64,000 bases of DNA. Origin: Porphyromonas canoris (GTDB lineage Bacteria > Bacteroidota > Bacteroidia > Bacteroidales > Porphyromonadaceae). The position numbers were made by a program, and so were the translations under genes. Each line of letters starts with the position of its first letter. Within the stretch, counting starts at the first letter, position 1. Below, piece after piece: positions 46,032-56,700 of the stretch. Location of the stretch: NCBI RefSeq assembly GCF_000769115.1, contig NZ_JQZV01000013.1, positions 835,027 through 899,026 on the forward strand. Reading direction: 5' to 3'. The notes under the pieces are model-generated. The model was not told where the DNA came from. It made no database searches and saw only the letters and a list, made by a program, of their open reading frames with translations.

Positions 46032-49000
46032 CTATTTTTGTGCCAAAGTGAATTTAAGCTCTGCCTCTGTCAGGTAGTCTAACAGATCTACCGAAATATT
46101 AAGCGGTCTTTCTACCTGCATTTTCAGCCTCACTTCGGCAATGGAGTCTACAAAATGAAAGTAGATATTGGTATCTCCCTCTTCGCATACGGCAAGAAGA
46201 TCTCCTATTTCAGCTACAATCTCTTCCGTCAGATTGGTTATCGGAATCTCTATTTCAAGGTCGTACTTCAGATTGTCGTGGATGTTGTCCAAAGAAGTGA
46301 TATTGACGATGTTGACAAAAGGCTTTTTGTTTTCACTTCTATAATGAGGCACATCCACCCGAATCTGGGCATAAATGTACATTCCTTCTACTCCGTAAGA
46401 TGAAAATTTCGGGAAAGAGTCTCCGAAGAGAGCGATCTCGCCTTCTCCTTCAAAGTCTTGCACTTTGATGAAACCGCAAAGCTGTCCCTTCTTGGTATAG
46501 GCTTGTCGGAAACCTGTTACGACTCCTGCCATTGTCATCTCCTTTCCGACGAACTCATCGACGTGGTTCAGATCCAAAATGGAAGAGTTGCAGAAATGCT
46601 TGATCGTGATGGCATACTTGTCGAGAGGGGATGCCGAGATGGATATTCCCAAAAGCTCTCTCTCTTTTTTGAGTCTCTCTATGTCGCTCCACTTGGGTGG
46701 ATGGCTGTTCAGACACGGCTTTGCCATCTCTTGAAAGTCGCTATCCCCAAAGAGAGAGAGCTGCATGCTGTGTTTGTCCTGCTGCACTTTCTGTCCGTAT
46801 CTGAATAGCTTTAGGAGGAACGTATCTTCGTCCCCAGGGACTTCCGGGACAACAAAATCCTCTCGGCTGTAATTGGAGAAAGAGTCGAAGCCTCCGGAGT
46901 AAACAATGGACTCCAAGGCTTTTCTTGTACAAGCGGAAAGGTTCACTCTCTCAAAGAAGTTGTAAATGTCCGTAAAAGGTCCGTTGGCTTCTCTTTCCGA
47001 AACTATCGCATGTACGGCAGACTTGGGCATCCCTTTTATTGCCTCCAATCCGTAGCGGATGTTGCCATCTTTGTTTACGGTAAACTTATGGTCGGACTCA
47101 TTGACATCGGGACAAAGTACCTGAATACCCAGCTTCTGGCATTCGTCTATGTATTTGGTAACCTCGGTGGCGTTGTTTACGTTCCTGCTGAGCACACCTG
47201 CCATAAACTCCGGAGGATAGTGAGCTTTCAGGTATGCCGTCTGGTAAGCCAAGTAGGCATAGCAAGTGGAGTGGCTTTTATTGAACGCATACGATGCGAA
47301 CTTCTCCCAGTCTGCCCAGATCTTCTCCAATGTTTGGTTGGGATACCCTTTAGCCGAACCTCCTGCCATGAACTTGTCTTTGAGTGTCATCATCTTTTCG
47401 ATGATCTTTTTACCCATAGCTTTACGAAGCTCATCGGACTGTCCGCGAGTAAAGTCGGCAATCTCACGGGACAGAAGCATCACCTGCTCCTGATAGACCG
47501 TAATACCATAAGTATTTGCCAAGTAACGCTCCATGCAGGGAAGGTCATAGGATATCTCCTCTTCGCCATGCTTGCGTTTGATGAAAGAGGGAATGTAGTC
47601 CATCGGTCCGGGACGATAGAGAGCATTCATCGCGATAAGGTCCTCAAAGCGAGATGGTCGCAACTCTTTCATATACTTTTGCATTCCGGCAGATTCAAAC
47701 TGAAAGACGGCGGAAGTATTGCCTTTACAGAAGAGCTCAAAAGTCTTTGCATCGTCGAGAGGAATGGCATCAATGTCTATATCTATGCCATGTCTGCTCT
47801 TTATGTTCCTTAATCCTTCTTTGATGATAGAGAGTGTTTTGAGACCCAGAAAGTCCATCTTTATCAGCCCGGTCTCTTCTATGATATTCCCTTCGTATTG
47901 AGTTACGAGGATCTCTTCATCTATTTCTTTGTCGTAAGACGTCGCAATGGGTACAACATCCGAAATAGGGGACTGACCGATGATAATACCGCAAGCGTGA
48001 ATACCGGTAGAGCGGACAGTCCCTTCCAATTGGATGGCATAATCTAAAGTCTCTCGTATCTTTTTATCTCCTTTGCCGTAAATTTCTGCAAGTTCCGGAA
48101 CATGTTTGAGACTTGCCGTAATGTCTATCTTTTTTACGTCCGGAAGTCTTGCCGGAATCAGTTTTGCCAAATGATTACTCTCGGCAATAGAGACATTGGT
48201 TACTCTGGCAACATCTTTTATGGCACTCTTCGATGCCATTGTCTGGAATGTTATGATATGGGCAACGTTTTCCACACCATATTTTTCGGTAACCCACTTG
48301 ATCACTTCAAATCTACCATCATCATCGAAGTCTATATCAATATCGGGAAGTGAGATTCTGTCCGGATTCAGAAACCTTTCAAAAAGAAGGTCATACTTGA
48401 TGGGGTCTATGTTCGTTATGCCAAGACAATATGCAACCGCAGATCCCGCAGCAGATCCTCTCCCCGGACCAACGGCCACACCCATTGCACGTCCTGCGGC
48501 AATGAAGTCCTGAACGATGAGAAAGTATCCCGGATATCCCATGTTCTTGATCGTGTTCAACTCGAACTCAAGACGCTCTTTAAGTTCTTCCGAAAGATTT
48601 TCTCCGTATCGCTTTTGAGCACCGACGTAAGTGAGATGACGCAGGTAGTCGTCCGCATCTCTAAAGTTCTCCGGAATAGGGAAGTGGGGCATCAGAGGAG
48701 GATTGTCTATGGAGTAGATCTCTACTTTATCCAATATCTCCTGCGTATTGGTAAGCACAAAAGGAATATCCTGAAATATCTCACTCATCTGTGCTTGAGT
48801 CTTCAGCCACTCTTGCTTTGTGTATCTTAGGCGATTGGGATCGTCAAGAAGCTTTCCCATGCTTACGCAGATCAGTCTGTCATGGGCTTCTGCATTCTCT
48901 TCTCTTGCAAAGTGAACATCATTGGTCGCAATGACTTTAACTCCAACCTTTCTTGCTAAATCCAAAATATGTTTGTTTACACTCTCTTGTCTGAGGAAGG

Positions 49001-49691
49001 TTGTTCTATCTGCGGTTGGATCGTCCGTTTTGTGTCGTTGAAGTTCAAGATAGTAGTCGTCCCCAAAGATATTTTTGAACCAGCGGATGCTCTCTTCTGC
49101 TTCTTGCAGTTTATCTTGAGCGATAAGTCTCGGAATCTCTCCTCCAAGGCAAGCACTGCTGATGATAAGACCTTCATGGTACTTTTCCAGGAGTTCTTTG
49201 TCTATTCTGGGGCGGTGGTACTTTCCCTCAGAGTAGGATATCGAAACCATTTTGATAAGGTTGTTATATCCTACTTTGTTTTTTGCAAGGACTATGAGGT
49301 GGTAGCCGCTTCGGTCAAACTCATTGTTTTGCTTGGATAGTCTGCCTCTTCTGGCACAGTAACACTCGCAGCCAAATATCGGAACAAACAGCTTTTTCTT
49401 TTCTTCTGCTATTTGGGATTCTATATTTGCTACATCTCCTCCATTTGAAATAGCATCATTAAGCTGCTCTTTAAGATTCTTGATATTTTTATTGATGGGA
49501 GAGTTGATCTTCTGAACATGGTTATAAAACTCCTTTATTCCAAACATATTTCCATGATCCGTGAGGGCAAGACCTCTTTGTCCATCTTCTCTTGCGGCTT
49601 CTACAAGCTGAGGGATAGAGGAAAGTCCGTCCAGGGTTGAGTAGAAAGAGTGAACATGAAGGTGTGTAAATGGATATATGTTATGGCTCAT
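46032..49691 (-). CDS. dnaE: DNA polymerase III subunit alpha
   Basis: Replicative polymerase, 1219 residues. The N-terminal PHP domain begins HLHVHSFYSTLDG, and the palm has PDIDIDFDDDGR with catalytic aspartates. GPGRGSAAGSAVAYCLGIT and the fingers/little-finger segment AFNKSHSTCYAYLAYQTAYLKAHYP follow. An OB fold is near residue 1050 (EMTMAGVVTGFRQAYTKKGQLCGFI). It begins 15 bases after ligA. Confidence 0.97.
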   Translation of the reverse strand: MSHNIYPFTHLHVHSFYSTLDGLSSIPQLVEAAREDGQRGLALTDHGNMFGIKEFYNHVQKINSPINKNIKNLKEQLNDAISNGGDVANIESQIAEEKKKLFVPIFGCECYCARRGRLSKQNNEFDRSGYHLIVLAKNKVGYNNLIKMVSISYSEGKYHRPRIDKELLEKYHEGLIISSACLGGEIPRLIAQDKLQEAEESIRWFKNIFGDDYYLELQRHKTDDPTADRTTFLRQESVNKHILDLARKVGVKVIATNDVHFAREENAEAHDRLICVSMGKLLDDPNRLRYTKQEWLKTQAQMSEIFQDIPFVLTNTQEILDKVEIYSIDNPPLMPHFPIPENFRDADDYLRHLTYVGAQKRYGENLSEELKERLEFELNTIKNMGYPGYFLIVQDFIAAGRAMGVAVGPGRGSAAGSAVAYCLGITNIDPIKYDLLFERFLNPDRISLPDIDIDFDDDGRFEVIKWVTEKYGVENVAHIITFQTMASKSAIKDVARVTNVSIAESNHLAKLIPARLPDVKKIDITASLKHVPELAEIYGKGDKKIRETLDYAIQLEGTVRSTGIHACGIIIGQSPISDVVPIATSYDKEIDEEILVTQYEGNIIEETGLIKMDFLGLKTLSIIKEGLRNIKSRHGIDIDIDAIPLDDAKTFELFCKGNTSAVFQFESAGMQKYMKELRPSRFEDLIAMNALYRPGPMDYIPSFIKRKHGEEEISYDLPCMERYLANTYGITVYQEQVMLLSREIADFTRGQSDELRKAMGKKIIEKMMTLKDKFMAGGSAKGYPNQTLEKIWADWEKFASYAFNKSHSTCYAYLAYQTAYLKAHYPPEFMAGVLSRNVNNATEVTKYIDECQKLGIQVLCPDVNESDHKFTVNKDGNIRYGLEAIKGMPKSAVHAIVSEREANGPFTDIYNFFERVNLSACTRKALESIVYSGGFDSFSNYSREDFVVPEVPGDEDTFLLKLFRYGQKVQQDKHSMQLSLFGDSDFQEMAKPCLNSHPPKWSDIERLKKERELLGISISASPLDKYAITIKHFCNSSILDLNHVDEFVGKEMTMAGVVTGFRQAYTKKGQLCGFIKVQDFEGEGEIALFGDSFPKFSSYGVEGMYIYAQIRVDVPHYRSENKKPFVNIVNITSLDNIHDNLKYDLEIEIPITNLTEEIVAEIGDLLAVCEEGDTNIYFHFVDSIAEVRLKMQVERPLNISVDLLDYLTEAELKFTLAQK

Positions 49692-49706
49692 GGTGTTGAT
49701 GAAGTT

Positions 49707-51713
49707 TTAATGGATGAGGCTCAGAAAATCGTCTTCGGAGATGATAGGGATATTGAGTTGGTTCGCTTTTTCTAACTTTTGTGGTCCCATATTCTCTCCG
49801 GCTATTACTTTGCTCGTTTTAGAGGATATGGAAGAGGCAACTTTCCCTCCATTTTGAGTGATAAGTTCTTTTATCTCATCTCTTGAGTGCGAAGAGAATA
49901 TTCCGCTGACAACAAAAGTCATTCCATCTAACTTTTTGGAAGTAATAGTTTGCTCCGATGTCGTTTCTACTTCAAGCTTGAGTCCTGCTGCTTTTAATCT
50001 GTTTATAAAACTCGTGTGTCTCTCCTCTTGAAAATAGCCTCTAATGGAACCGGCAACAATCTCCCCAATACCTTCTACCTCGCAGAGAGATTCAATGGTC
50101 TGAATAGAAATATTGTCAAGAGACTTGAACCTTTGTGCGAGAAGTTTTGCTGTCGTTTCCCCAACTTGAGGAATCCCTAAAGCATACAGCACCCTGTGGT
50201 AAGGAGTACTTACAGAGTCTTTTATGCTATCGTATAGCTTGAGAGCACTACGTTCCTTGAAACCTTTGAGTTGGATAAGGTGCATGGGCGTGAGAGTATA
50301 TAAATCCGATGCATCTTTCACCATGCCTTTACCATACAACTCCTTAATAGTCTCCGGACCAATGTTTATATTGAGAGCTTTTCTTGAGCAGAAGTGTTCT
50401 ATTGAGTTTATGATTTGCGGAGGACATTCGGTAGAGTTGGGGCAGTAGATTGCTGCAACATCTTCTTTTCGTACCAAAGGAGTGCCACACTCCGGACAGT
50501 TGGATGGAAAAACAATAGGGGATGTCGCTCCATCATTCCGAAGATCGGTTCTTACTCCTACAATTTTGGGAATGATCTCGCCTCCTTTCTCTACTGCAAC
50601 AATATCCCCAAGGCGGAGATCCATACTTTTGATATAGTCTGCGTTGTGCAGGGAAGCACGTCTGACGATTGTACCGGAAAGATGTAATGGATCCATTATC
50701 CCGACAGGCGTTACAGTGCCTGTTCTTCCCACTTGAAACTCAACCCCGATAAGCTTAGACTCTTTTCTTTCTGCCGGATATTTATAGGCAATAGCCCACT
50801 TCGGAGATTTAGCTGTCAGTCCAAGCTCTTCTTGCAGTCTGATTTCATCTACTTTGATCACGATGCCATCTGTTGCAAATGGCAGATCATCTCGTTTGCT
50901 TTCCCAATGTTTGATAAACTCCAGAATCTCATCGGTACTACGACATACTTTTCCATGAGATTCCGTCTTAAAGCCGAGACTATGGAGCAATTTTATTCTT
51001 TCTGATATACTCTGGGGAAGAAAAGAAGCATCATCGGCATAGATGTAGTACATATACGCTTCAGGCTTTCTGTGAGCAACGAGCGCCGGGCTATATTGCT
51101 TAATCGTTCCGGATACTGCATTTCGAGGATTGGCAAATAGTTCTTCTCCTACTCTTGCTCTCTCCTCATTGATCTCCTTAAATCTTTTCCATGGAAGGAT
51201 TATTTCTCCTCTTACTTCAATCCTTTCGGGTATTTTATTTCCGCTTCTCAGTTTTAGAGGAATGGAAGAAATGGCTTTAACAGACGAAGTAACATCTTCT
51301 CCCTGCTCACCATCCCCTCTGGTCAAAGCCTGTAACAGGCGACCATGTTCATAGATCACAGATATAGATATACCGTCCAGTTTCAACTCGGTATTATATT
51401 CAATGGTATCTTCTTTTATTGTCTCCTTGACTCGGTTAGAGAAAGCAACTACATCTTCAAATGAATAGGAGTTGGAAAGAGAAAGCATAGGCCTTGCGTG
51501 CTTAACCTTTACTCCTTTTTCGGTTAAATCGCTTCCCACACGCTGAGTAGGGGAAAGAGGATCAAAAAACTCCGGATACTGTTTCTCCAAAGTTTCCAAC
51601 TCTTTCATCAGAGCATCAAATTCGATATCCGAAATAGTAGGAACTCCAAGAACATAGTAGTTGTAGTTATGGTTATTAAGTTCTTCTCGGAGTTGTTCTA
51701 TCTTTTCTTTCAT
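49707..51713 (-). CDS. ligA: NAD-dependent DNA ligase
   Basis: Seals nicks using NAD+. The 668 residues contain the Ia domain, the nucleotidyltransferase with adenylated lysine K111 in TELKLDG, the OB fold, a four-cysteine zinc finger (CPECG and CPNSTEC), helix-hairpin-helix repeats and a C-terminal BRCT domain (KLDGMTFVVSGIFSSHSRDEI). It is 2 bases after the DUF4296 gene and 15 before dnaE. Confidence 0.97.
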   Translation of the reverse strand: MKEKIEQLREELNNHNYNYYVLGVPTISDIEFDALMKELETLEKQYPEFFDPLSPTQRVGSDLTEKGVKVKHARPMLSLSNSYSFEDVVAFSNRVKETIKEDTIEYNTELKLDGISISVIYEHGRLLQALTRGDGEQGEDVTSSVKAISSIPLKLRSGNKIPERIEVRGEIILPWKRFKEINEERARVGEELFANPRNAVSGTIKQYSPALVAHRKPEAYMYYIYADDASFLPQSISERIKLLHSLGFKTESHGKVCRSTDEILEFIKHWESKRDDLPFATDGIVIKVDEIRLQEELGLTAKSPKWAIAYKYPAERKESKLIGVEFQVGRTGTVTPVGIMDPLHLSGTIVRRASLHNADYIKSMDLRLGDIVAVEKGGEIIPKIVGVRTDLRNDGATSPIVFPSNCPECGTPLVRKEDVAAIYCPNSTECPPQIINSIEHFCSRKALNINIGPETIKELYGKGMVKDASDLYTLTPMHLIQLKGFKERSALKLYDSIKDSVSTPYHRVLYALGIPQVGETTAKLLAQRFKSLDNISIQTIESLCEVEGIGEIVAGSIRGYFQEERHTSFINRLKAAGLKLEVETTSEQTITSKKLDGMTFVVSGIFSSHSRDEIKELITQNGGKVASSISSKTSKVIAGENMGPQKLEKANQLNIPIISEDDFLSLIH

Positions 51714-51715
51714 GA

Positions 51716-52639
51716 TTAGAGTTCTTTGGAGCCGGGTATCGAGTCTTTTATTTCAGATTCTTTAGGGATGCTGTCTGTGCTTGTATCTGCTGTTGGTATT
51801 GTATCGAGACTTCCGTTTTTATCTTCGGAAATATTTAACGTATCCGTCAGGTTCTCTTCCTTGAAGTGGTAAAAACGAATGGAGTCTATAAAAGATCTCA
51901 GAGCTTTTCTTTGAAGACTCTTTACTCCATCCCAATGAAACAGACCTATAAGTCTTGTTGCGTTGTTAAATAGAGTCGAGTCATAAGGGATGTCTATTCT
52001 ATATTGCCCTGAAGGATGATTGTACAATGTATCTATCCGAACACCTTTCCGCTTTTCGGAAAAGATCAACCAAACCACTCTCAGACTATCCGAACGCTCT
52101 TCATTCGAGGGGGTGATAACATTAAAGGAAAAGCGCAACCCTTCATTATCTGCTCCTTTAGGAAAACTGTTGAAGAAGAACAGGCGTCTGAATATAGAGT
52201 GAGAAGTCGGAACCTCAAACTGTCTGGCATGAGTCCACAGATCATCTATTTTAGGAGCCAATCTGTCCAAAACATGAAGAGAATCCTGTTTGATCACTTT
52301 TAATAGAGCCTCTTCTGCTGCAAGCTCATTGGCAATCTTGTCATATATCGGATTAAGAAGATTCACATTCTTGGCGTACCAGACAAGAGACGAATCATAT
52401 TGAGCCTGTGTAAGGTTGTGCTTGTCAAAAATACTTTGATAGTAAAGAACCTTAACGGAATCTTCTACGGATTCGGATCGTAAAATCTGTTCGGCGATGA
52501 ATATATCCTTTGAAACTGCATAAAATTCATCGCTGTTGAGAACATATTTGGGTCTTGTCCGGCAACCAAATATGAGAATACTGCATAAGAATACAGAGAG
52601 AATGATGGTATTATACCTTCTCCTCAGTAGAGTCTTCAT
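51716..52639 (-). CDS. DUF4296 lipoprotein
   Basis: A 307-residue protein with a signal peptide ending in the lipobox IFGC (Cys26). The segment DEFYAVSKDIFIAEQIL to YDSSLVWYAKN is the DUF4296 family, and the C-terminal 50 residues are rich in Asp, Ser and Thr and low in complexity. The start codon lies inside lspA (29-base overlap), so it is probably translated from the same mRNA by coupling. This neighbour arrangement is common in Bacteroidota. Function is unknown. Confidence 0.84.
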   Translation of the reverse strand: MKTLLRRRYNTIILSVFLCSILIFGCRTRPKYVLNSDEFYAVSKDIFIAEQILRSESVEDSVKVLYYQSIFDKHNLTQAQYDSSLVWYAKNVNLLNPIYDKIANELAAEEALLKVIKQDSLHVLDRLAPKIDDLWTHARQFEVPTSHSIFRRLFFFNSFPKGADNEGLRFSFNVITPSNEERSDSLRVVWLIFSEKRKGVRIDTLYNHPSGQYRIDIPYDSTLFNNATRLIGLFHWDGVKSLQRKALRSFIDSIRFYHFKEENLTDTLNISEDKNGSLDTIPTADTSTDSIPKESEIKDSIPGSKEL

Positions 52640-53285
52640 GTTTCTTAGACGATTCTATCAATCTTCCGAAAGACTTATAATACAGTGTGATGAGAAGTAT
52701 TCCCCCGACGGAGATACAAGCGTCTGCTACATTAAAGATAGGACGGAAAAATATAAGCTCTTCTCCTCCAAAGAATGGAACCCAGCTTGGCCATACTGTC
52801 TGGATGATCGGGAAGTAGAACATATCCACCACTTTCCCATTTAGCCAAGGGGCATATCCTCCTTCCGCCGGTAAAAATTGGGCTACCTGTCCGTGACTAT
52901 GAGAAAAAAGCTGACCATAGAATACGGAATCTATTATGTTCCCAAAAGCTCCGGCAAATATGGCAGAGATTGTAAGTATAAACCCTAAAGAGTAACGAGG
53001 CTTCTCTTTATCGTAAGATTTTATAAGTCTTACAATGAGATAAAGGAGTCCCATCGAGGCTACAATCCGAAAGATGGTCAGTATATACTTATTAAAGAAA
53101 TCCCAGCCAAAAGCCATTCCCGGATTCTCTGTAAAGTGTATATAAAACCACTTGGTTATCTCAATAGAGTCTCCAAGAGCCATATTAGTCTTGACCAGAA
53201 TTTTTACAACCTGATCCACCACAAGAAGAAGGAGTATTAGTGACCCCACTATGATGCTCCTCTTCTTTTTTTCGCTTCCTATCAT
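52611..53285 (-). CDS. lspA: lipoprotein signal peptidase
   Basis: Inner-membrane aspartyl peptidase that removes the signal peptide of prolipoproteins. The two catalytic aspartates lie in GNIIDSVFYG and FNVADACISVGG. At 224 residues it is longer than E. coli LspA because of a periplasmic insertion near residues 130-165, usual in Bacteroidota. Four membrane segments are visible. It overlaps the DUF4296 lipoprotein gene by 29 bases. Confidence 0.95.
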   Translation of the reverse strand: MIGSEKKKRSIIVGSLILLLLVVDQVVKILVKTNMALGDSIEITKWFYIHFTENPGMAFGWDFFNKYILTIFRIVASMGLLYLIVRLIKSYDKEKPRYSLGFILTISAIFAGAFGNIIDSVFYGQLFSHSHGQVAQFLPAEGGYAPWLNGKVVDMFYFPIIQTVWPSWVPFFGGEELIFFRPIFNVADACISVGGILLITLYYKSFGRLIESSKKHEDSTEEKV

Positions 53286-53303
53286 TATTATTTATCTCTC
53301 GGT

Positions 53304-53693
53304 TTACTTCACTCCACTATTCTTGGCTTCAATACTTAGTGTTGCATGCGGAACAGCTCTTAGCCGTTCTTTCGGAATAAGCTTTCCTGTTTCCCTACAA
53401 ATGCCATAAGTTTTATTCTCTATCCTTACCAAAGCTGCCTGAAGGTTCTGAATAAACTTCAATTGTCTTTCAGCAAACATTGCAGACTCCTGCTTAGAGA
53501 GGATATTGGCACCTTCTCCCATATTCTTAAATGTGAAAGAGGTGTCCGCAGTGTCATTGCTGTCCGAATTGTCAAGAGAAGAACGGTGCAGCTCATAGTC
53601 CTCTATGGCTTTTTCCAGTTTTTGAGTTATGATCTCCTTGAACTCCAAAAGCTCTTCATCCGAATACCTGGTCTTTTCAATTTTTTCACTCAT
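53304..53693 (-). CDS. TraR/DksA-family protein without an intact zinc finger
   Basis: A 129-residue DksA-like protein. A coiled-coil N-terminal part (residues 10-90) precedes the finger region, YGICRETGKLIPKERLRAVPHA. Only the first of the four zinc cysteines remains; the other three positions are T, S and A. Related fingerless copies occur next to ileS and lspA in other Bacteroidota, so this is probably lineage-specific rather than decay. It may bind the RNA polymerase secondary channel without zinc. It lies 35 bases after ileS and 18 before lspA. Confidence 0.85.
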   Translation of the reverse strand: MSEKIEKTRYSDEELLEFKEIITQKLEKAIEDYELHRSSLDNSDSNDTADTSFTFKNMGEGANILSKQESAMFAERQLKFIQNLQAALVRIENKTYGICRETGKLIPKERLRAVPHATLSIEAKNSGVK

Positions 53694-53728
53694 AGCATTT
53701 AATGTATAAGAGGTTATTTATATTCCCA

Positions 53729-56700
53729 TCAAGATTGTACCTTTTCTAGAACAAGAGGTACTATTATCTCGTTTATATCTATCGTATCTGCACTGTTCTC
53801 ATCCAAGTTTGAAGAGAATGCTATATCCAATGCCTGAACCTGTGTACAGATATATTCCATGTGTGTCTGTATGCTTTGTTGGAGATCCTCATCGCATTTG
53901 ATGGTGATCTTTATCTTGTCCACAACATCAAAGTTCTTTGACTTTCTGAGGTTTTGCACACGATTGATAAACTCTCTTGCCTCTCCTTCTCGGCGCAGTT
54001 CTTCTGTTACATTGATATCCAAAGCCAATGTCAAAGTTCCCTCATTGGCAACCAACCAGCCCGGAATATCTTCTGCAAAGATCTCCACATCGGCTCTATC
54101 TACCGTTATGTTAGAACCTGCCACTTCAAACGATATGGATCCTGCCTGTTCGAGGTTGTTTATATCCTCTTGTTCCAGAGCGGTAAGATATGCAGCCACC
54201 TGCTTCATGTGAGCACCGCACTTGGGGCCCAATGCTTTGAAATTCGGCTTCACACGTTTTACTATAACGCTGTCGGAAGGATCCACAGTCTCGATAGCTT
54301 TCACATTGACCTCATTGATCACGATGTGCTCTATCATTTTCAGATTTTTCCTGAACTCTTTATCTATCGTCGGAACAATGATGCGGGTCAGAGGCTGACG
54401 CACTTTAAGATTTGCTTTTCTTCTTAGTGCCAACACCATGGAAGAGATATTCTGTGCAAGTTCCATGCGTGCTTCAAGAGCAGTATCTATCTCACGGTTA
54501 TCGGAGACAGGGAAGTCGGCCAAGTGAACTGATACCGGATCTTCTTCTGATGCCGTGCTCATCTGAAGGTCTCTGTATAGCATATCTGCGTAGAACGGAG
54601 CTATTGGAGCCATCAGCTTGGCTACCGTTTCCAGACAGATGTATAAAGATTGGTAAGCACTCAGCTTATCTTCGGTGAGACCACCGCCCCAGAATCTTTT
54701 ACGACAGAGACGCACGTACCAGTTTGAAAGCTGATTTGTTACAAATTCGGCTATTGCACGCCCTGCCCGTGTAGGTTCGTATTGTTGGAGAGCACTATCC
54801 ACCTCCTCTATAAGCGTATTAACCTTTGAGAGTATCCATCTGTCTATTTCCGGTCTGTCCTTGTATGGAATTTCGTTTTGCTCGTTGTAGAAGCCATCAA
54901 GATTTGCATAGAGGGCAAAGAACGAATAGGTGTTGTAAAGTGTTCCAAAGAACTTTCTTTGAACCTCTTCCAGCCCTTCTATATCAAACTTGAGGTTATC
55001 CCACGGAGACGCATTGGTCATCATGTACCAGCGCAACGGGTCCGAACCATATTTGTTGATCGTCTCGAACGGATCCACACCATTACCAAGACGTTTAGAC
55101 ATCTTGTTGCCATTCTTGTCCAATACCAATCCGTTCGAGATCACTGCCTTGAAAGCGACAGAGTCCATCATCATGGTAGACAGCGCATGAAGCGTATAGA
55201 ACCAACCTCTGGTCTGATCCACACCCTCGGCGATAAAGTCTGCCGGATAGGCTTGATGATTATCTATGAACTCCCTATTCTCAAACGGATAGTGCCATTG
55301 TGCAAAAGGCATGGCACCGGAGTCGAACCAAACATCTATCAGATCCGATTCTCTGTGCATCGGTTCGCCATTAGGCGCAACAAGAACAATCTCATCGACA
55401 AAAGGTCTGTGAAGATCTATCTTGTCGTAGTTCTCCTTGGAGAAGTCGCCGGGAACAAATCCTTCGAGAGGATTTTTGCTTGTAACTCCAGCTTTGACAG
55501 CTTTCTCTATCTCTTCGTAAAGCTCCTGTACGGAACCGATACATATCTCATGCTTGCCATCCTCTGTTCTCCAGATTGGAAGAGGTGTTCCCCAATAGCG
55601 GCTTCTGGAAAGATTCCAGTCCTGAAGGTTTTCCAACCACTTTCCGAAACGCCCTGTGCCCGTGCTTGCAGGCTTCCAAAGGATTGTTTCATTCAGCTCT
55701 ATCATACGCTCTCGTACGGCTGTAGATCGGATGAACCAGCTGTCAAGCGGATAGTAGAGGATTGGTTTGTCTGTTCGCCAACAGTGAGGATAGTTGTGTA
55801 CATATCGCTCGATCTTGAAGGCGAGCCCTTGTTGCTTAAGCATCATACAGAGCTTAAGGTCCAGAGATTCCTCATCCTTTTTCTGTTCGGAGTCGTCGTA
55901 TTCTGTTTTTACAAAGTGTCCTGCATACTCGTCATACAGAGATTTGTCCACATAGGAGCTGATAAACTCTTCGGACAGATCTTCATACCTGTAATATTTT
56001 CCGGACAGATCTACCATAGGTCTTTGCTTGCCTTCATGGTCTATAAGCAGAAGACCTACGATGTCATTGGCTTGCGCCACTCTGGCATCATCTGCACCGA
56101 ATGTGGGAGCTATGTGTACGATACCCGTTCCATCCTCTGTTGTAACAAAGTCGCCCGATATTACACGGAATGCATCTCCCATCGGTTTGATCCAAGGGAT
56201 AAGCTGCTTGTATCTCATGCCCACAAGATCTGCTCCCTTTAGCTGTGCTACCACTTGGTAGGGGATCACTTTATCGCCCTCCTTGTAGGAGTCGAGCTCC
56301 AAAGCAGCCCCGTCTTTATGAAAGTATGAACCCACCAGATCCGAAGCCAAAACCACGGTGATGGGTTTGAATGTATAGGGATTGTATGTTCTGATAACGG
56401 AGTAATCTATCTTTCCGCCTACGCAAAGAGCCGTATTGGAAGGCAGGGTCCATGGTGTTGTCGTCCAAGCCAAGAAGTAGGCATCTCCCCATCCCCGCAT
56501 TTCCTGTTTAGGGTCGCATATCTCAAACTGAGCCGTACAAGTGGTGTCTTTAACGTCTCTGTAACACCCCGGCTGGTTAAGCTCATGAGAGCTTAGCCCT
56601 GTGCCGGCAGCAGGAGAGTAGGGCTGAATGGTGTAACCCTTATAAAGAAGCCCTTTCTCGTAGAGCTTCTTGAGCATGTACCAAAGGGTCTCTATGTACT

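Noticed and set aside
54878-56242. 454-residue plus-strand open frame
   Set aside because: It is antisense to ileS, has the composition of a shadow frame and no signature motif.
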